64,000 nt of DNA, taken from the NCBI GenBank assembly GCA_032622095.1, contig CP136063.1, positions 281,969,426 through 282,033,425 of the forward strand, in the 5' to 3' direction. This document shows, piece by piece, positions 48,706 through 58,489 of this stretch. Numbering within the stretch: position 1 is the first letter of the stretch; every line of letters begins with the position of its first letter. The position numbers and the translations under genes are program-made. The notes beneath the pieces were generated by a model, which saw only the letters and a program-made list of their open reading frames with translations, did not search any database and was not told where the DNA came from. The DNA is from Siphonodentalium dalli. Its lineage: Eukaryota > Mollusca > Scaphopoda > Gadilida > Siphonodentaliidae.

Positions 48706-49912
48706 ATACCCCCCCTCCGCAACGAAGTCAGCTTGTCCGTCCGTGTTTACTAATGACTACTTATGTGGCTAAGATTGTGTAAAATGGATATTTATGTGCA
48801 TAACTTCCGTTGGGTGGCTAGCCACGTAACAGCTTTCAGATGGACGTTCTAAAATGATCTATTTGGCCTAATCAGCTTATTTAATTTTGTAGTCACTCAA
48901 AATTTGGAAAAAGACATTTATGTGGCTAGCCACCCAATCACGGACCTGTCAGTTTCTCCTATTCCACTGTCCCAGTTGCTGTGAGCAAGTTTTTGAGTTT
49001 TAATCAGCTTCTTCTGCTATAATTCCAACATGTTATGAATCCATAATCTGGAGTTTTATCACTATCTACTACTTGATAGCCAAGTAAAATTTTATGGCTA
49101 CTTGAGAAGCCACATAAAACCTAAAGCCACATTACCATTTCTAGCCACATAGGTCGAAGCCACATATCTACCCATTTGTTGGTACGTCCGTCTGTCCGTC
49201 CGTCGTCCGTCCGTGGACACAAGTTTGTCTGGAGTTTTGTTTAGTCGTTTTTTGATCAATTTCCGTGAAACTTGGCACAGACATCAACCACCATGGGAAC
49301 CTGTGCACCTGCGATTATGAAGTCTGTCGGACTTTTTTTGGTGGAGTTATCCCCCCTTTTACGACTTAGAAAATTTTCGCAACATGTATACTTTTGTCCG
49401 AGTTTTTATTCCTACATTTTTCGGTCAATTTTTTAAAAACGTGGCACAGATATTTAGTATCATGGGAACTTGTGCACCTGCGATTATGACGTCTGTCCGA
49501 CATTTTTTGGTGGAGTTATCCCCCTTTTTCGACTTAGAAACTTTTTTTGCAACATGCATAATTTTGTACAAGCTTTTATTCCTAGTTTTTTTCGGTCAAT
49601 GTTTTTCAATCTTGGCACTGATATTTAGTACCATGGGAACCTGTGCACCTGCGATTATGACGTCTGTCCGACATATTTTGTGTGGAGTTATTCCCCTTTT
49701 TCGACATAGAATTTTTTTCGCAACATACATAATTTTGTCAAAGCTTTTATTCCTACATTTTTTGGTCAATAGGTTTAAGATTAGGGTTATGGTTGTACAC
49801 CTGCAATGGGAACTGTTATTTTATTATTTTAACTAAATGTTTACTGACATGTGAAACATCTTAGTATTTTAAAAACAGGGGGGTATCCGTAGTCCCATTG
49901 GGACAGTCACAC
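48706..49912 (+). repeat. CCGTCC-type dispersed repeat with ~170-bp tandem units
   Basis: Starts 'taccccccctccgcaacgaa'. From 49230 three units of ~170 bp are repeated ('atgggaacctgtgcacctgc' at 49293, 49461 and 49632), each with 'ggtggagttatccccc'. The open frame 49384-49836 spans them and is not a gene. Confidence 0.75.
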
Positions 49913-50078
49913 CTCTAGTTTAGTTTAGTTTCTCTATATCCCCAAATGGGTGTACATCACAATTCCCAATGGGTGTACATCACAATATTCACCATTTGAG
50001 ACAGCCCAGAGAAGGCAGCGAGACTTGAATACGGATCTCGGAAACACACAGGGTGATGATAACCAATTTATCTTACAA

Positions 50079-50361
50079 TTCTGAGAAATTCACGTCACTA
50101 TTCAAATTCACTTTGGCTGGAATCCGATTCAATGAAGAGGCGACGATATTTTCGTTTCATATTTTCGACATAATTGTCACTTTTAACAGGATAATTGTAT
50201 TACACAATTCTCAGCACGCGACGTTGTGATAAGTCAAATTCTGAGAAATTCACGTCACTATTCAAATTCACTTTGGCTGGAATCCGATTCAATGAAGAGG
50301 CGACGATATTTTCGTTTCATATGTTCGACATAATTGTCACTTTTAACAGGATAATTGTATT
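50079..50361 (+). repeat. Tandem duplication of a ~125-bp segment, period 159
   Basis: 'ttctgagaaattcacgtcac' to 'acaggataattgtatta' occurs at about 50080-50202 and 50239-50361 with essentially one difference (attttcg / atgttcg). Very recent. Confidence 0.93.
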
Positions 50362-50690
50362 ATTTTATGGTGCAATCTCCTTGGATAGTGATAGTGTGGG
50401 CGAGAGGCATTGCCGGAGATGACTGTCCATTCAGAGTTTTGGTGAATTTTGAACTTTCCGACACTTCGACAATCGAGTTCTGACTCGCACTAAAATAACC
50501 CATTTAGAGGAAATGCAATAAATCACGAACTTCAATCTGAGACTGTCTCCCAAAGCCGATGAGGCCATGTAGAATGAGGTCCACAGAGGGTGAATTTAGT
50601 GATGCTAGCCCACTATGCGGAATAGCGTCACTAAATTCACCCTCTGGGGACCTCATTCTGCAAATGACAGGCACACTAAACTCAGACTTG

Positions 50691-51136
50691 ACATGGACCA
50701 GACGTTTCTTCATAGTACTATCATTTTCACCAAGTCTGTATGAAAACTAGAACAGAAAAGGTCATTTCAGGACTAAAAATACAACAGCATTGAAAGCAAT
50801 GAAATGACAAAGTTTGGTTTTATCTCACAGGCAAAAGTGAAATATAAACATGTGATTTGATCAGAAATATGGCCTAAATATAATACTCCCATGTTGCCAT
50901 ACAATGCTTGATTGCTACCAATCCTGAGTTAGTAAGTTCACCCTTTTGGGACCTTGGGCTTGCTGCTAACCACAATTTTTGTTGGTTGATGTTGTTGGCT
51001 CCGCAATGATGATGTATTTTGACAGGCAAGTCATATGAATGAGTAACTTGATTGATGAGACTCTTCATATTAAATATTAATGTGATAATCTCGGTTACCC
51101 TCGGGCTGTGGGAGTGGCTTGCTGTGGTTGGACTCC
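50691..51136. other. No gene recognised
   Basis: The antisense frame at 50874-51068 lacks a domain. 'tcacccttttgggaccttg' at 50938 may be a decayed hAT-like hairpin arm. Confidence 0.4.
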
Positions 51137-51144
51137 ATTCAGTT

Positions 51145-51583
51145 CAAGCATTGAAATAGTGTGTCTGTCATTTGCAGAATGAGGTCCCCAGAGAGTGAAT
51201 TTAGTTTCCTGCACAGTGGGCTAGCATCACTAAATTCACCCTCTGGGGACTTCATTCTTCTTGGGTATCATCTTCTGGGAGGTATCTATGGTCTCAAATT
51301 AACAATGTTTTTAGTTACTATTTCCCGTTAGTTTAGTTTCTATATCGCCTAGTTTGCAGAAGACAAAATGCATAAACATGGTAACTAATGTGTGAACATC
51401 ACCAACTTCAACTGGGAAACTTAAATCTGATCCTAGGTCTCCCCTAGCAGTTGAGGCGTCAGTAGAATGAGGTTCCCAGAGGGTGAATTTTATGATGCTG
51501 GCTTGCCGTGTGGGATACTGTCACTAAATTTACCCTCTGGGGACCTCCTTCTGCAAATGACAGACACACTATGTAAAGGCTTG
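51145..51583 (+). mobile_element. hAT-like CAAGCC MITE, full length, perfect 8-bp duplication
   Basis: CAAGCATTG to AAAGGCTTG, two hairpins and a complete linker ('tagtttctatatcgcctagt' region). ATTCAGTT lies on both sides (51137-51144, 51584-51591). Confidence 0.93.
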
Positions 51584-51591
51584 ATTCAGTT

Positions 51592-52017
51592 ACAGCTATT
51601 TCTCACACAATGTAGAAATTTGTTATCGAGTACAATTGCACTGAGTGGGCGCTGAGAAATTTAATGTGATTCAGCGGTGAAATCTCTCTTAAGAAGTTCT
51701 AATATATTTGTGTTCATTATATGTATGTATTTCTGTTGTAAAATTTGAGTTTAAATTGAAGCTTCCTCTGTTGTGAAGACTTTTTCAGACATGAAACCAT
51801 GAAATGTTATTAGTGTACTTGTAACAGTTTTGAGGCCATGGTTAATTAATTTTATGTTTTAATCGCTGGATTTCCTTTTTGTTTGGGGGAAAATAATAAT
51901 GAATTTGATATATTATTGGCACAATGCACAATTCCATTGTCCTAATGAGTGTCCCTTGTGAAAATTCAGATTGGAACATTACTCTTAGACCCTAGACAGA
52001 ATGATGCTTCATTCACA
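51592..52017. other. No gene recognised
   Basis: AT-rich unassigned sequence. Confidence 0.4.
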
Positions 52018-52375
52018 TTAACCCTTTACCCAACAAACCGGCCAAAACCGGCCAAATAAAGATTCAACAGCCTAAAATATCTTCAGTCTGTCTCAATAGA
52101 ACCATACAAATATGGATATCATTGGAACCGGCTCATTGACCACATTGTGATAGTTACAGTTATGCCCTGTGCCAATGCATATAAGAGAATGCATTGGCCT
52201 AAAAAATCTTTTTTTTAACACTTTTTACCATTTTTTATTACATTCTTTGACAATTTTATAATTTTTAATGTGTTAAGCCAATGCATTCTCTTATATATGC
52301 GAGGCGACCTATGGTCGACTCGCATATATAAGAGAATGCATTGGCACAGGGCCCTTCTGTTGGGTAAAGGGTTAA
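52018..52375 (+). mobile_element. TTAA-flanked MITE, ACCCAACA family, first hairpin deleted
   Basis: Full ends. The first hairpin has collapsed to 'gccaatgcatataagagaat' and the second is intact. Confidence 0.92.
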
Positions 52376-52626
52376 ATGAATGTAAACAAGATTGGTGTTA
52401 AATATTTATGTCATATTATAATTACATTGTACTACATGCATATATAAATGTACTGCGGTAATTAACTTCTGAAACCTATTAGGAATAAATGAACAATATA
52501 TGAATAATCACTGCACTTCGCATTTAATTCTCAGAATCCTGGATGATGCTAAACATAAGCTTAATTAACCATGGCCTAATTTTTTTTGAATATTTGTTTG
52601 TTTATACCGTGCAGAGAAAACAATTC

Positions 52627-52777
52627 CAAGCCTTGAAATAGTGTGCCTGTCATTTGCAGAATGAGGTCCCCAGAGGGTGAATTTGGTGATGCTAGCCCGC
52701 TATGCAGGGTAGCATCACTAAATTAACCCTCTGGGAACCTCATTCTGCAAATGACAGGCACACTATTTCAAGGCTTG
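52627..52777. mobile_element. hAT-like CAAGCC MITE, one-hairpin perfect foldback
   Basis: CAAGCCTTGAAATAGTGTGC and its mirror enclose one hairpin with a short loop. The flanks AACAATTC / GACAATTC (52619-52626, 52778-52785) match at 7 of 8 positions. Confidence 0.92.
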
Positions 52778-52785
52778 GACAATTC

Positions 52786-53334
52786 TGTTTATATAACATG
52801 CTTGGATTTCACTAATCACATGGCCCAAATCAACGGATATTTTCATCCATTGGCCTTTATAATATTTAATTTCATTAAATATACTAATGTAAGTACTAGT
52901 ATGTAGATCCAGATAACTTCTTTCTTTGTAGTATAATTGATTGATACTAGTAGGAATCTTCATATTTTTATATGAATATAGTTTTGAGTGTGTTTTATTG
53001 AAGGGTATGGCGATGTGGCCCAAGGACACATTGTGTAAACAGTGAACTGGTTCACATTAAATGTGCTCCAATGACCACAGAGCACCATACCCACAATAAT
53101 ACACACTCAACCACATTCATCTATATATAATAGAGTAGGGTCTGTATGTCCATCTGTCTGTTCGTGACTTTCTGTCAGACCACTGGTCTGATTTCTACCA
53201 AATTTTGTGTGTTGACTCGGGGCACCCCGGCGGATGTTTTAACAGAATTAGTTTTTCAAAATTTGGATTTAAACAAAATTAAATTATAAATGCACAAAGG
53301 GGCAACAGGCCCCTATGGTGTACAAACTGGGAAT
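52786..53334. other. No gene recognised; CCATCTGTCTG-type repeat at 53120-53275
   Basis: 'gtctgtatgtccatctgtct' to 'cggatgttttaacagaatta' resembles 62335-62460 (both include an 'actcggg/actcggc' + 'ttataacggcgtta'-like order). Confidence 0.45.
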
Positions 53335-53475
53335 TTAAATCTGAGTCCAGGTCTCCCATATTAGAGAGGCCATGCAGAATGAGGTCCCCAGTGGATGAAT
53401 TTGGTGATACTAGCCCACTGTGCGGGGTAGCGTCACTAAATTCACCATCTGGGGACCTCATTCTGCAAATGTCCA
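53335..53475 (+). mobile_element. hAT-like CAAGCC MITE fragment (second hairpin)
   Basis: From 'aaatctgagtccaggtctcc' through the hairpin to 'ctgcaaatgtccatcac'; the right end is lost just before the next MITE. Confidence 0.8.
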
Positions 53476-53572
53476 TCACTATACAGTAATGCCTTAAGTA
53501 ATCGACCTCTTAACCAAAGAAGAGCTTTCCGATGAATGGCAACAAGCCATATTTCCGACTAAAGCGGCTTTC

Positions 53573-54325
53573 ACATACTTGCGTTTTACGCATGCGTTTT
53601 ACGGATGCATTTGGCGGACGTGCGCTTAGAGCTTTCACATACCTCCGTTTACCTCTGCGCGTACGCGTCCGTTAACGGAATGCGTGAATAATTATTTGTG
53701 TTTACATATTATCCTTTCGCCATGGATTCCGACGACGACGAGGAAGTTTTAATGATTGCTTTGTGTATATATAACGAAAGACGACGGAAGAGACCAAGAC
53801 GCTTTTGGGAGCACGAAATAGTTAAGAAAGAAGAGAACAAGTGGCATATGCTAATCTAATTGTCAAATTTTTTTATTCGGATGAAGACAAGTTCATTGGT
53901 TAGTTCAGGGTGTCTCGCGAACAGTTTTCGTTAATATTGCATTTCATCGGCGACGATATACAGAAAATGCGAAAGAGCCGAGAGCCACTGTGCCCAAAAC
54001 AGAGGTTAACAATTTGACCCAAGATTAGATAGCATGGTGCCAGCAGCTGGCATACGCCCCCACATATATACTATTCTCATTCGTAAACACCACAAAATAT
54101 GTACGGTATATCCCATGATTAACGACATCGCACCGAATACCCCTGTCCGCTTATGCGTAACACGGACAGCTTTTCGGTCTGGGAGCGAAAAGTTATGCGC
54201 GCACGCACGCACGCGCATTTAGCGGATGGTATGTGAAATCCCCAGCGATAACATTGGAGATCGAAACGATGCGCATACGGATGCGTAAAACGCATGCGTT
54301 AAACGCATGTATGTGAAAGCAGCTT
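53573..54325 (+). mobile_element. Non-autonomous PIF/Harbinger-like element with TAA target duplication
   Basis: The ends are terminal inverted repeats of about 45 bp. The left begins AGCGGCTTTCACATAC, and the right read on the other strand begins AGCTGCTTTCACATAC. Both continue into GCGTTTTACGCATGCG-type sequence. The host MITE sequence 'gacTAAatcc' appears as gacTAA on the left and TAAatcc on the right, giving a 3-bp TAA duplication as expected for PIF/Harbinger. The inside keeps a broken N-terminal transposase remnant (separate entry). Confidence 0.8.
53722..54011 (+). pseudogene. Decayed N-terminal remnant of a PIF/Harbinger (HARBI1-like) transposase
   Basis: ATG 53722 opens a 45-codon frame (MDSDDDEEVLMIALCIY..., then a basic RRRKRPRR-FWEHEI stretch) that ends at TAA 53857. 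In a shifted frame beginning near 53850 the sequence continues as ...KFFYSDEDKFIG, meets TAG at 53901, then reads FRVSREQFSLILHFIG...PLCPKQRL to about 54011. The order acidic start, basic W-x-H segment, F-R-x-S-x-x-x-F, P-x-x-P-x-x-RL is the pattern I know from the N-terminal part of Harbinger nucleases. There is one frameshift and one stop, and the DDE catalytic part is absent, so it is dead. The family call is from recalled pattern, not a search. Confidence 0.6.
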
Positions 54326-54438
54326 AAATCCTGAAAAGTTACCCATAATTCTTCTTTGGTTAAGAGGTCGATTACTTAGGGCATTACTGTATTTTATGGC
54401 TTGTCTAGTAATAAATTAGTAATTTCTATCTTTGATGT

Positions 54439-54466
54439 TAATCATATCTTCATTGTATCTTTACAG
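54439..54466 (+). promoter_or_regulatory. Splice acceptor of the coding exon
   Basis: A T/C-rich stretch ends in ttacag directly before the exon. Only 75 bp separate the exon from the end of the nested MITE at 54391, so the branch point must lie within that short stretch or inside the MITE end. Confidence 0.7.
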
Positions 54467-55682
54467 CCGTATCTCCTGATGAGGAGATGGAGTGGGGAGG
54501 CTCATGTTGCCGTGATGGTGGCAGATGAACGTTAATCTAAATCAAAACACAAGTCATGTCTTCCAGGAAATCACTCAATGCTAAGTTTTCGCAGGAATCT
54601 ACTAGAAAAACACCAACTTCCAAACAGCTCACCAAGCCAGCAAATGCTGAAGCTTTCAAACCACCTATTGTTGATGATTCCAAACCTCTCGCTAAAGCTT
54701 CTAATGTCGAAGAAGCAAGTAAAAAGCCTGAAAAGGCTCGGGTGCAGAAGAAGCGAAAAACGTCAAAATCAGCGAGCACCAGCAAAAGTCCTAGTCCTGA
54801 TCCACGCGGCAGGAGCAGGTCTTCTTCGTTGTCCAAAGAAAAAACATCTAAAGTTGGTTTGGCGACTGCTAAGGACGTGAGTACGAAGATTCAGAAAACA
54901 GTTGTTGAGGAGAAAACTGCCAGGAAGAAGAATGTCGCTGCTGCGACGGTTGAAGTTATGACGGTTGAAGTGAATATAACGGAAGTTGATATTGATATTC
55001 ATAAGACTGAAGTTGAAGGGAAAACTGAAGATGAGTCTCAACTCAGTTCTCTTAATGAGACAGCTGAGAATGTCGAAACAAAGGTCATCACCATGGGGAC
55101 CCCTGAGAAGGACAGTAATGATTCGCTTGACTTATCTTCATTTAATAGAAATGCGATAACATCGACTCCCAAGAGAAATGTAGTGCATAAGCATGCACAT
55201 TTGAAACGTTTGTCAGCTGTTGGGTACGATGCGAGTGTTGATGACATTGAAGCCGCGTCTTTATCAGATGGAGTCTCTCCTTGTAGCACGGCTAGTACTA
55301 TTGGTACAAACAGTAGTCAGGAAAAATCACGACTTGATGAGTTTAGCGGCGATAGTAGCCAGCATCATATCTCAGAGGGCGCTGATTTTAGTGACACGAG
55401 CATGTCGATCCCACTTCCGGAAAGTGCGGGTGAATGCAGTGACGACACTGACAACCCTGATTACCATATACCGTATAACAAACAACTCAAGGTCGTTACG
55501 TCGATGGAGTTTGGATTTACGCCTCCGAGTAAGAGACGATTGAAGAAATCGTTTTCCGTTGGTGCTAGTGATCGGAGTCAGATGTCCGGAGATCACGTCG
55601 CTCTCGTACAGTTTATGAGGAAGTTAGGCCTCAACACGTATCTTCATTACTTTCCACCTGGAATGACGCTTGACTACTTCAG
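54467..55682 (+). CDS. Internal protein-coding exon with start codon: Ser/Lys-rich protein entering a SAM-like domain (partial)
   Basis: This is the only convincing gene in the window. A pyrimidine-rich tract ending in ttacag gives a splice acceptor at 54466. The coding part runs from ATG 54556 to 55682, where the reading frame meets a good donor (CAG|GTGAGC), leaving 375 codons plus two bases. An in-frame TAA at 54538-54540 supports this ATG as the start. Residues 1-120 are rich in Lys, Ser and Thr, with a basic cluster at about 56-68 (KKPEKARVQKKRK) and an SPSPDPRGRSRSSS stretch at 78-91. Residues 130-310 are acidic and Ser-rich, and TPKR (204) and TPPSKRR (322) look like proline-directed kinase sites. 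From about 347 the sequence becomes hydrophobic and ordered (VQFMRKLGLNTYLHYF), resembling the first helices of a SAM domain, which must continue in the next exon. A nuclear scaffold or adaptor role is inference, and I cannot name the gene. Codon-rich, higher-GC sequence sets it apart from its surroundings. Confidence 0.82.
54487..54528 (+). promoter_or_regulatory. Short upstream ORF in the 5'UTR of the exon
   Basis: ATG at 54487 opens a 13-codon frame (MEWGGSCCRDGGR) ending at TGA 54526-54528. It lies in the same frame as the main start at 54556 and is separated from it by a second stop at 54538. Another ATG-TTG-CCG-TGA mini-frame overlaps it near 54504. The sequence shows these frames. That they dampen translation of the main frame is inference. 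The alternative is that this stretch is coding in another splice form, but the stops argue against that. Confidence 0.45.
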
Positions 55683-55694
55683 GTGAGCTCCTTA

Positions 55695-55803
55695 TACAGT
55701 AATGCCCTAAATAATCGACTCCTTAACCCTAGCAGAATTATGGGTAAGTTTTCAGGATTTAGTCGGAAATATGGCTTGTTGCCATTCATCGGAAAGCTCT
55801 CAG
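55695..55803. mobile_element. Left arm of a CAGTAATGC foldback MITE, 12 bp inside the intron
   Basis: TA-CAGTAATGCCCTAAATAAT to 'catcggaaagctctcagtg', then replaced by another palindrome. It begins 12 bp after the exon's donor site. Confidence 0.88.
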
Positions 55804-55977
55804 TGTTACTATCATATCCAGCTTACCTGTTGCAGCAATAATATCAAAGATGTGTTTTCTCTTAGAAAGCAACAGCCGAAATTTTAAAGTTTGGAGTACA
55901 TGTACTGTTGCTTTCTAAGAGAAAACACATCTTTGATATTATTGCTGCAACAGGTAAGCTGGATATGATAGTAACAT
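55804..55977. repeat. Palindrome with ~70-bp arms
   Basis: 'tgttactatcatatccagct' + tacctgttgcagcaataata... is exactly mirrored at 55908-55977 around a ~35-bp loop. The other half of the foldback MITE at 55695 is missing, so this may be a separate foldback element that replaced it. Confidence 0.88.
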
Positions 55978-55995
55978 CTGAGTCTACATTGTATA

Positions 55996-56452
55996 TTAAC
56001 CCTTTGAGTGCCACGGGCCGATCTCATCGGCCCTAATTTACGGTGTGTAAAATCGGCCCTAAAAAATAATTTTTTTGTTTTGGGTTGAAATTTTTTTGGG
56101 TATGCTTAAGGATGCTATAGCAAATTTAAAAACAAACTGGATAAAACCGTAGGGGCATGTTATAACTCAAAACTATCACCAAGTATTCATTGTAATAATT
56201 TTGATGCCCATGAAAAACGTAAGATTCCCTGGCACTAAACCTACAAAATAAGTCTGTTAAAGAATATAAGAAAAAATTATTAAAATTGTAAAAAATTGTA
56301 AAAAATAATAGCAAATGATCAAAAATTGTTAGGCCAATGCATTCTCTTATATATGCGAGGTGACCTATGGTCGACTCGCATATATAAGAGAATGCATTGG
56401 CACAGGGTATATGGGTTGATACAAAAATCGGACCTGGCACTCAAAGGGTTAA
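55996..56452 (+). mobile_element. TTAA-flanked MITE, GAGTGCCA family, full length
   Basis: TTAACCCTTTGAGTGCCACG to CCTGGCACTCAAAGGGTTAA, one core hairpin. Confidence 0.92.
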
Positions 56453-56509
56453 CAAGTCCAGATAAGATGGACCAGAGTAGGCCACATGAATAACTGGGAA
56501 TTAAGTAAC

Positions 56510-56631
56510 TACCCTTTACCCAACAAAACCCCTTATAGAGCCCCACATAGACTGGAGCAGACGACACTCTGCAGTGCATGCTTCCATCTGTGTGAGGCTC
56601 CCTGTGGGAAAAATCTCTTAATTAACCCTTT
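56510..56631 (+). mobile_element. Fragment of an ACCCAACA-family end joined to other MITE sequence
   Basis: 'taccctttacccaacaaaa' is followed by 'agagccccacatagactgga' and 'tgtgaggctccctgtggga', which recall the middle of the ATATGTGACCCG family. Confidence 0.5.
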
Positions 56632-57030
56632 ACCCAACAAAACGGCTAAAAACGCCCAAATAAAGCTTCAACAGCCTAAAATATCTTTGGTCTGTCTCAA
56701 TAACACCATACAAATATGGATATCATTGGAACCGGTTCATTGACCACATTGTGATGGTTACAGTTATGCCCTGTGGCAATGCATTCTCTTATATATGCGA
56801 GTCGACCATAGGTCGCCTCGCATATATAAGAGAATTCATTGGCCTAAAAAAAAATTTACTTACATTTTTTAACAATTTTTATAATGTGTTTCTACATTCT
56901 TTGAAAATTTTATCATTTTAATATGTGTTAAGCCAATGCATTCTCTTATATATGCGAGGCGACCTATGGTCGACTCGCATATATAAGAGAATGCATTGGT
57001 ACAGGGCCGTTCTGTTGGGTAAAGGGTTAA
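56632..57030 (+). mobile_element. TTAA-flanked MITE, ACCCAACA family, two hairpins
   Basis: Full ends, two core hairpins and T-rich spacer. The first hairpin has base changes (gtggcaatg, agaattcatt). Confidence 0.93.
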
Positions 57031-57549
57031 AGACTAAGTTAATAGCTATGATTTGAGTTCAATGAACCAACTTCCTATACCTCTTACACCTGTTGCTTTG
57101 CTTTGAATTTTTTGGGACCAGTGCCAAACATTGTCTGTCTACATCTAACTGATAATTAGGTAACATGAACTTGCCACTCAGATTTTATAACCCATAACTT
57201 TTGATGTTATCACAAAGATACACTGTGAAGTGCTTTAGCTTGAATTTTAGCATTAAAGTGTGAAAGAGGAATTTATCATGAAGTTAAGCTTTGTAAATGA
57301 TTACCTTTTATCTGATCTTTGAATTGGATCAAGAATATCTGTATATATATAGTTGATTGTAGTGCATGCAAGCACATGCCTACATGTATCAATAACAGAG
57401 ATCATAGCAGGGGTAATAAAGGTCATCAGGGTCAACACAGGTACACATATTCTACTAGTAGTATTTGTATGGGTAAAACATACATGTAGACATGGCTCAA
57501 AACATACACATGTGGCTTATTATTCCCAGGTGACACATAACTATGGTAG
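57031..57549. other. No gene recognised
   Basis: The frame at 57353-57622 has no domain and runs into the next MITE. Confidence 0.4.
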
Positions 57550-57858
57550 CTATATGTTTTTATCATTTTTTCATAAAATAAAAAACATCCACTACCTTGC
57601 AGGGAGCCTCACACATATATAGAAGCATATAGAAGAGTGTAGTCTGCTCATGTTTGTCTGGGGCTCTGTATGGGTGAAATTATAAAATTGTTAAAGAATA
57701 CAAGAACAAATTATTAAAATTGTAAAAAATTGTTAGGCCAATGCATTCTCTTATATATGCGAGGCGACCTATGGTCGACTCGCATATATAAGAGAATGCA
57801 TTGGCACAGGGTAAAAAAATCCCGACTTACGACTGGATTTGATATGGCAGGTCACATA
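57550..57858 (+). mobile_element. Right two-thirds of an ATATGTGACCCG-family MITE
   Basis: 'ataaaataaaaaacatccac' to 'gatatggcaggtcacatata' matches 4391-4678, with one core hairpin. The left end is missing. Confidence 0.85.
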
Positions 57859-58084
57859 TAATAATATAATATGTTAAGCATATACAGGACTTAAAATCTG
57901 AGGAGAATCAGAATCATGATTCTTAATGTGATTCTCGTCAAAACAGCTGATTCACTGTTGAAACAGGTTGAAATGCTATATTTTGAATGGCGCATTTATT
58001 TTTTTATTTGATTTTAAGGCCTGATATATGGTAGATTGTCAGGAGAGATATAGATAGCGGTACATGTGAAGTAGTCAGTGCCTC

Positions 58085-58418
58085 CATAAATCTGATATGT
58101 ATATATGCCAACTGGTACCATTAATCCTATGGTCACAGATATAAATCTGATATGTATATATGCCAACTGGTACCAGTAATCCTATGGTCACATATAAATC
58201 TGATATGTATATATGCCAACTGGTACCAGTAATCCTATGGTCACAGATATAAATCTGATATGTATATATTCCAATTGGTACCAGTAATCCTATGGTCACA
58301 GATATAAATCTGATATGTACATGTATATATGCCAACTGGTACCAGTAATCCTATGGTCACAGATATAAATCTGATATGTATATATGCCAACTGGTACCAG
58401 TAATCCTATGGTCACAGA
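58085..58418 (+). repeat. 55-bp tandem repeat, six copies
   Basis: The unit is 'ataaatctgatatgtatata' + tgccaactggtaccagtaat + cctatggtcacagat. The antisense 86-codon frame is the array. Confidence 0.96.
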
Positions 58419-58489
58419 AGTGCATTGTGCCAATATAATGGTAGAATCATTTTGTGTCAATATTCAAATTAATTATCATGAAAGTCTTC

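Larger units (their letters stand above)
48513..50690 (+). mobile_element. hAT-like CAAGCC MITE expanded to ~2.2 kb by nested DNA
   Basis: The first hairpin (48536-48622) and linker start match 18351-18540. The linker resumes at about 49913 and the second hairpin and right end are at 50520-50690 (cactaaactcagacttg). About 1.2 kb (48706-49912) and about 0.5 kb (50005-50520) of other repeats interrupt it. No target duplication is visible. Confidence 0.65.
53482..54391. mobile_element. TA-flanked CAGTAATGC foldback MITE, split by a Harbinger-like insertion
   Basis: The element starts TA-CAGTAATGCC and ends GGCATTACTG-TA. Most of the left arm is deleted: the sequence jumps from the outer end to 'agagctttccgatgaatggc'. 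The remaining arm (gcaacaagccatatttccgac...) is interrupted within 'gactaaatcctgaaaag' by a 750-bp element at 53573-54325. The right end lies 75 bp before the exon's splice acceptor. Confidence 0.85.

Noticed and set aside
49384-49836. 150-codon open frame with internal repeats
   Set aside because: The ~170-bp tandem units of a CCGTCC-type dispersed repeat explain it.
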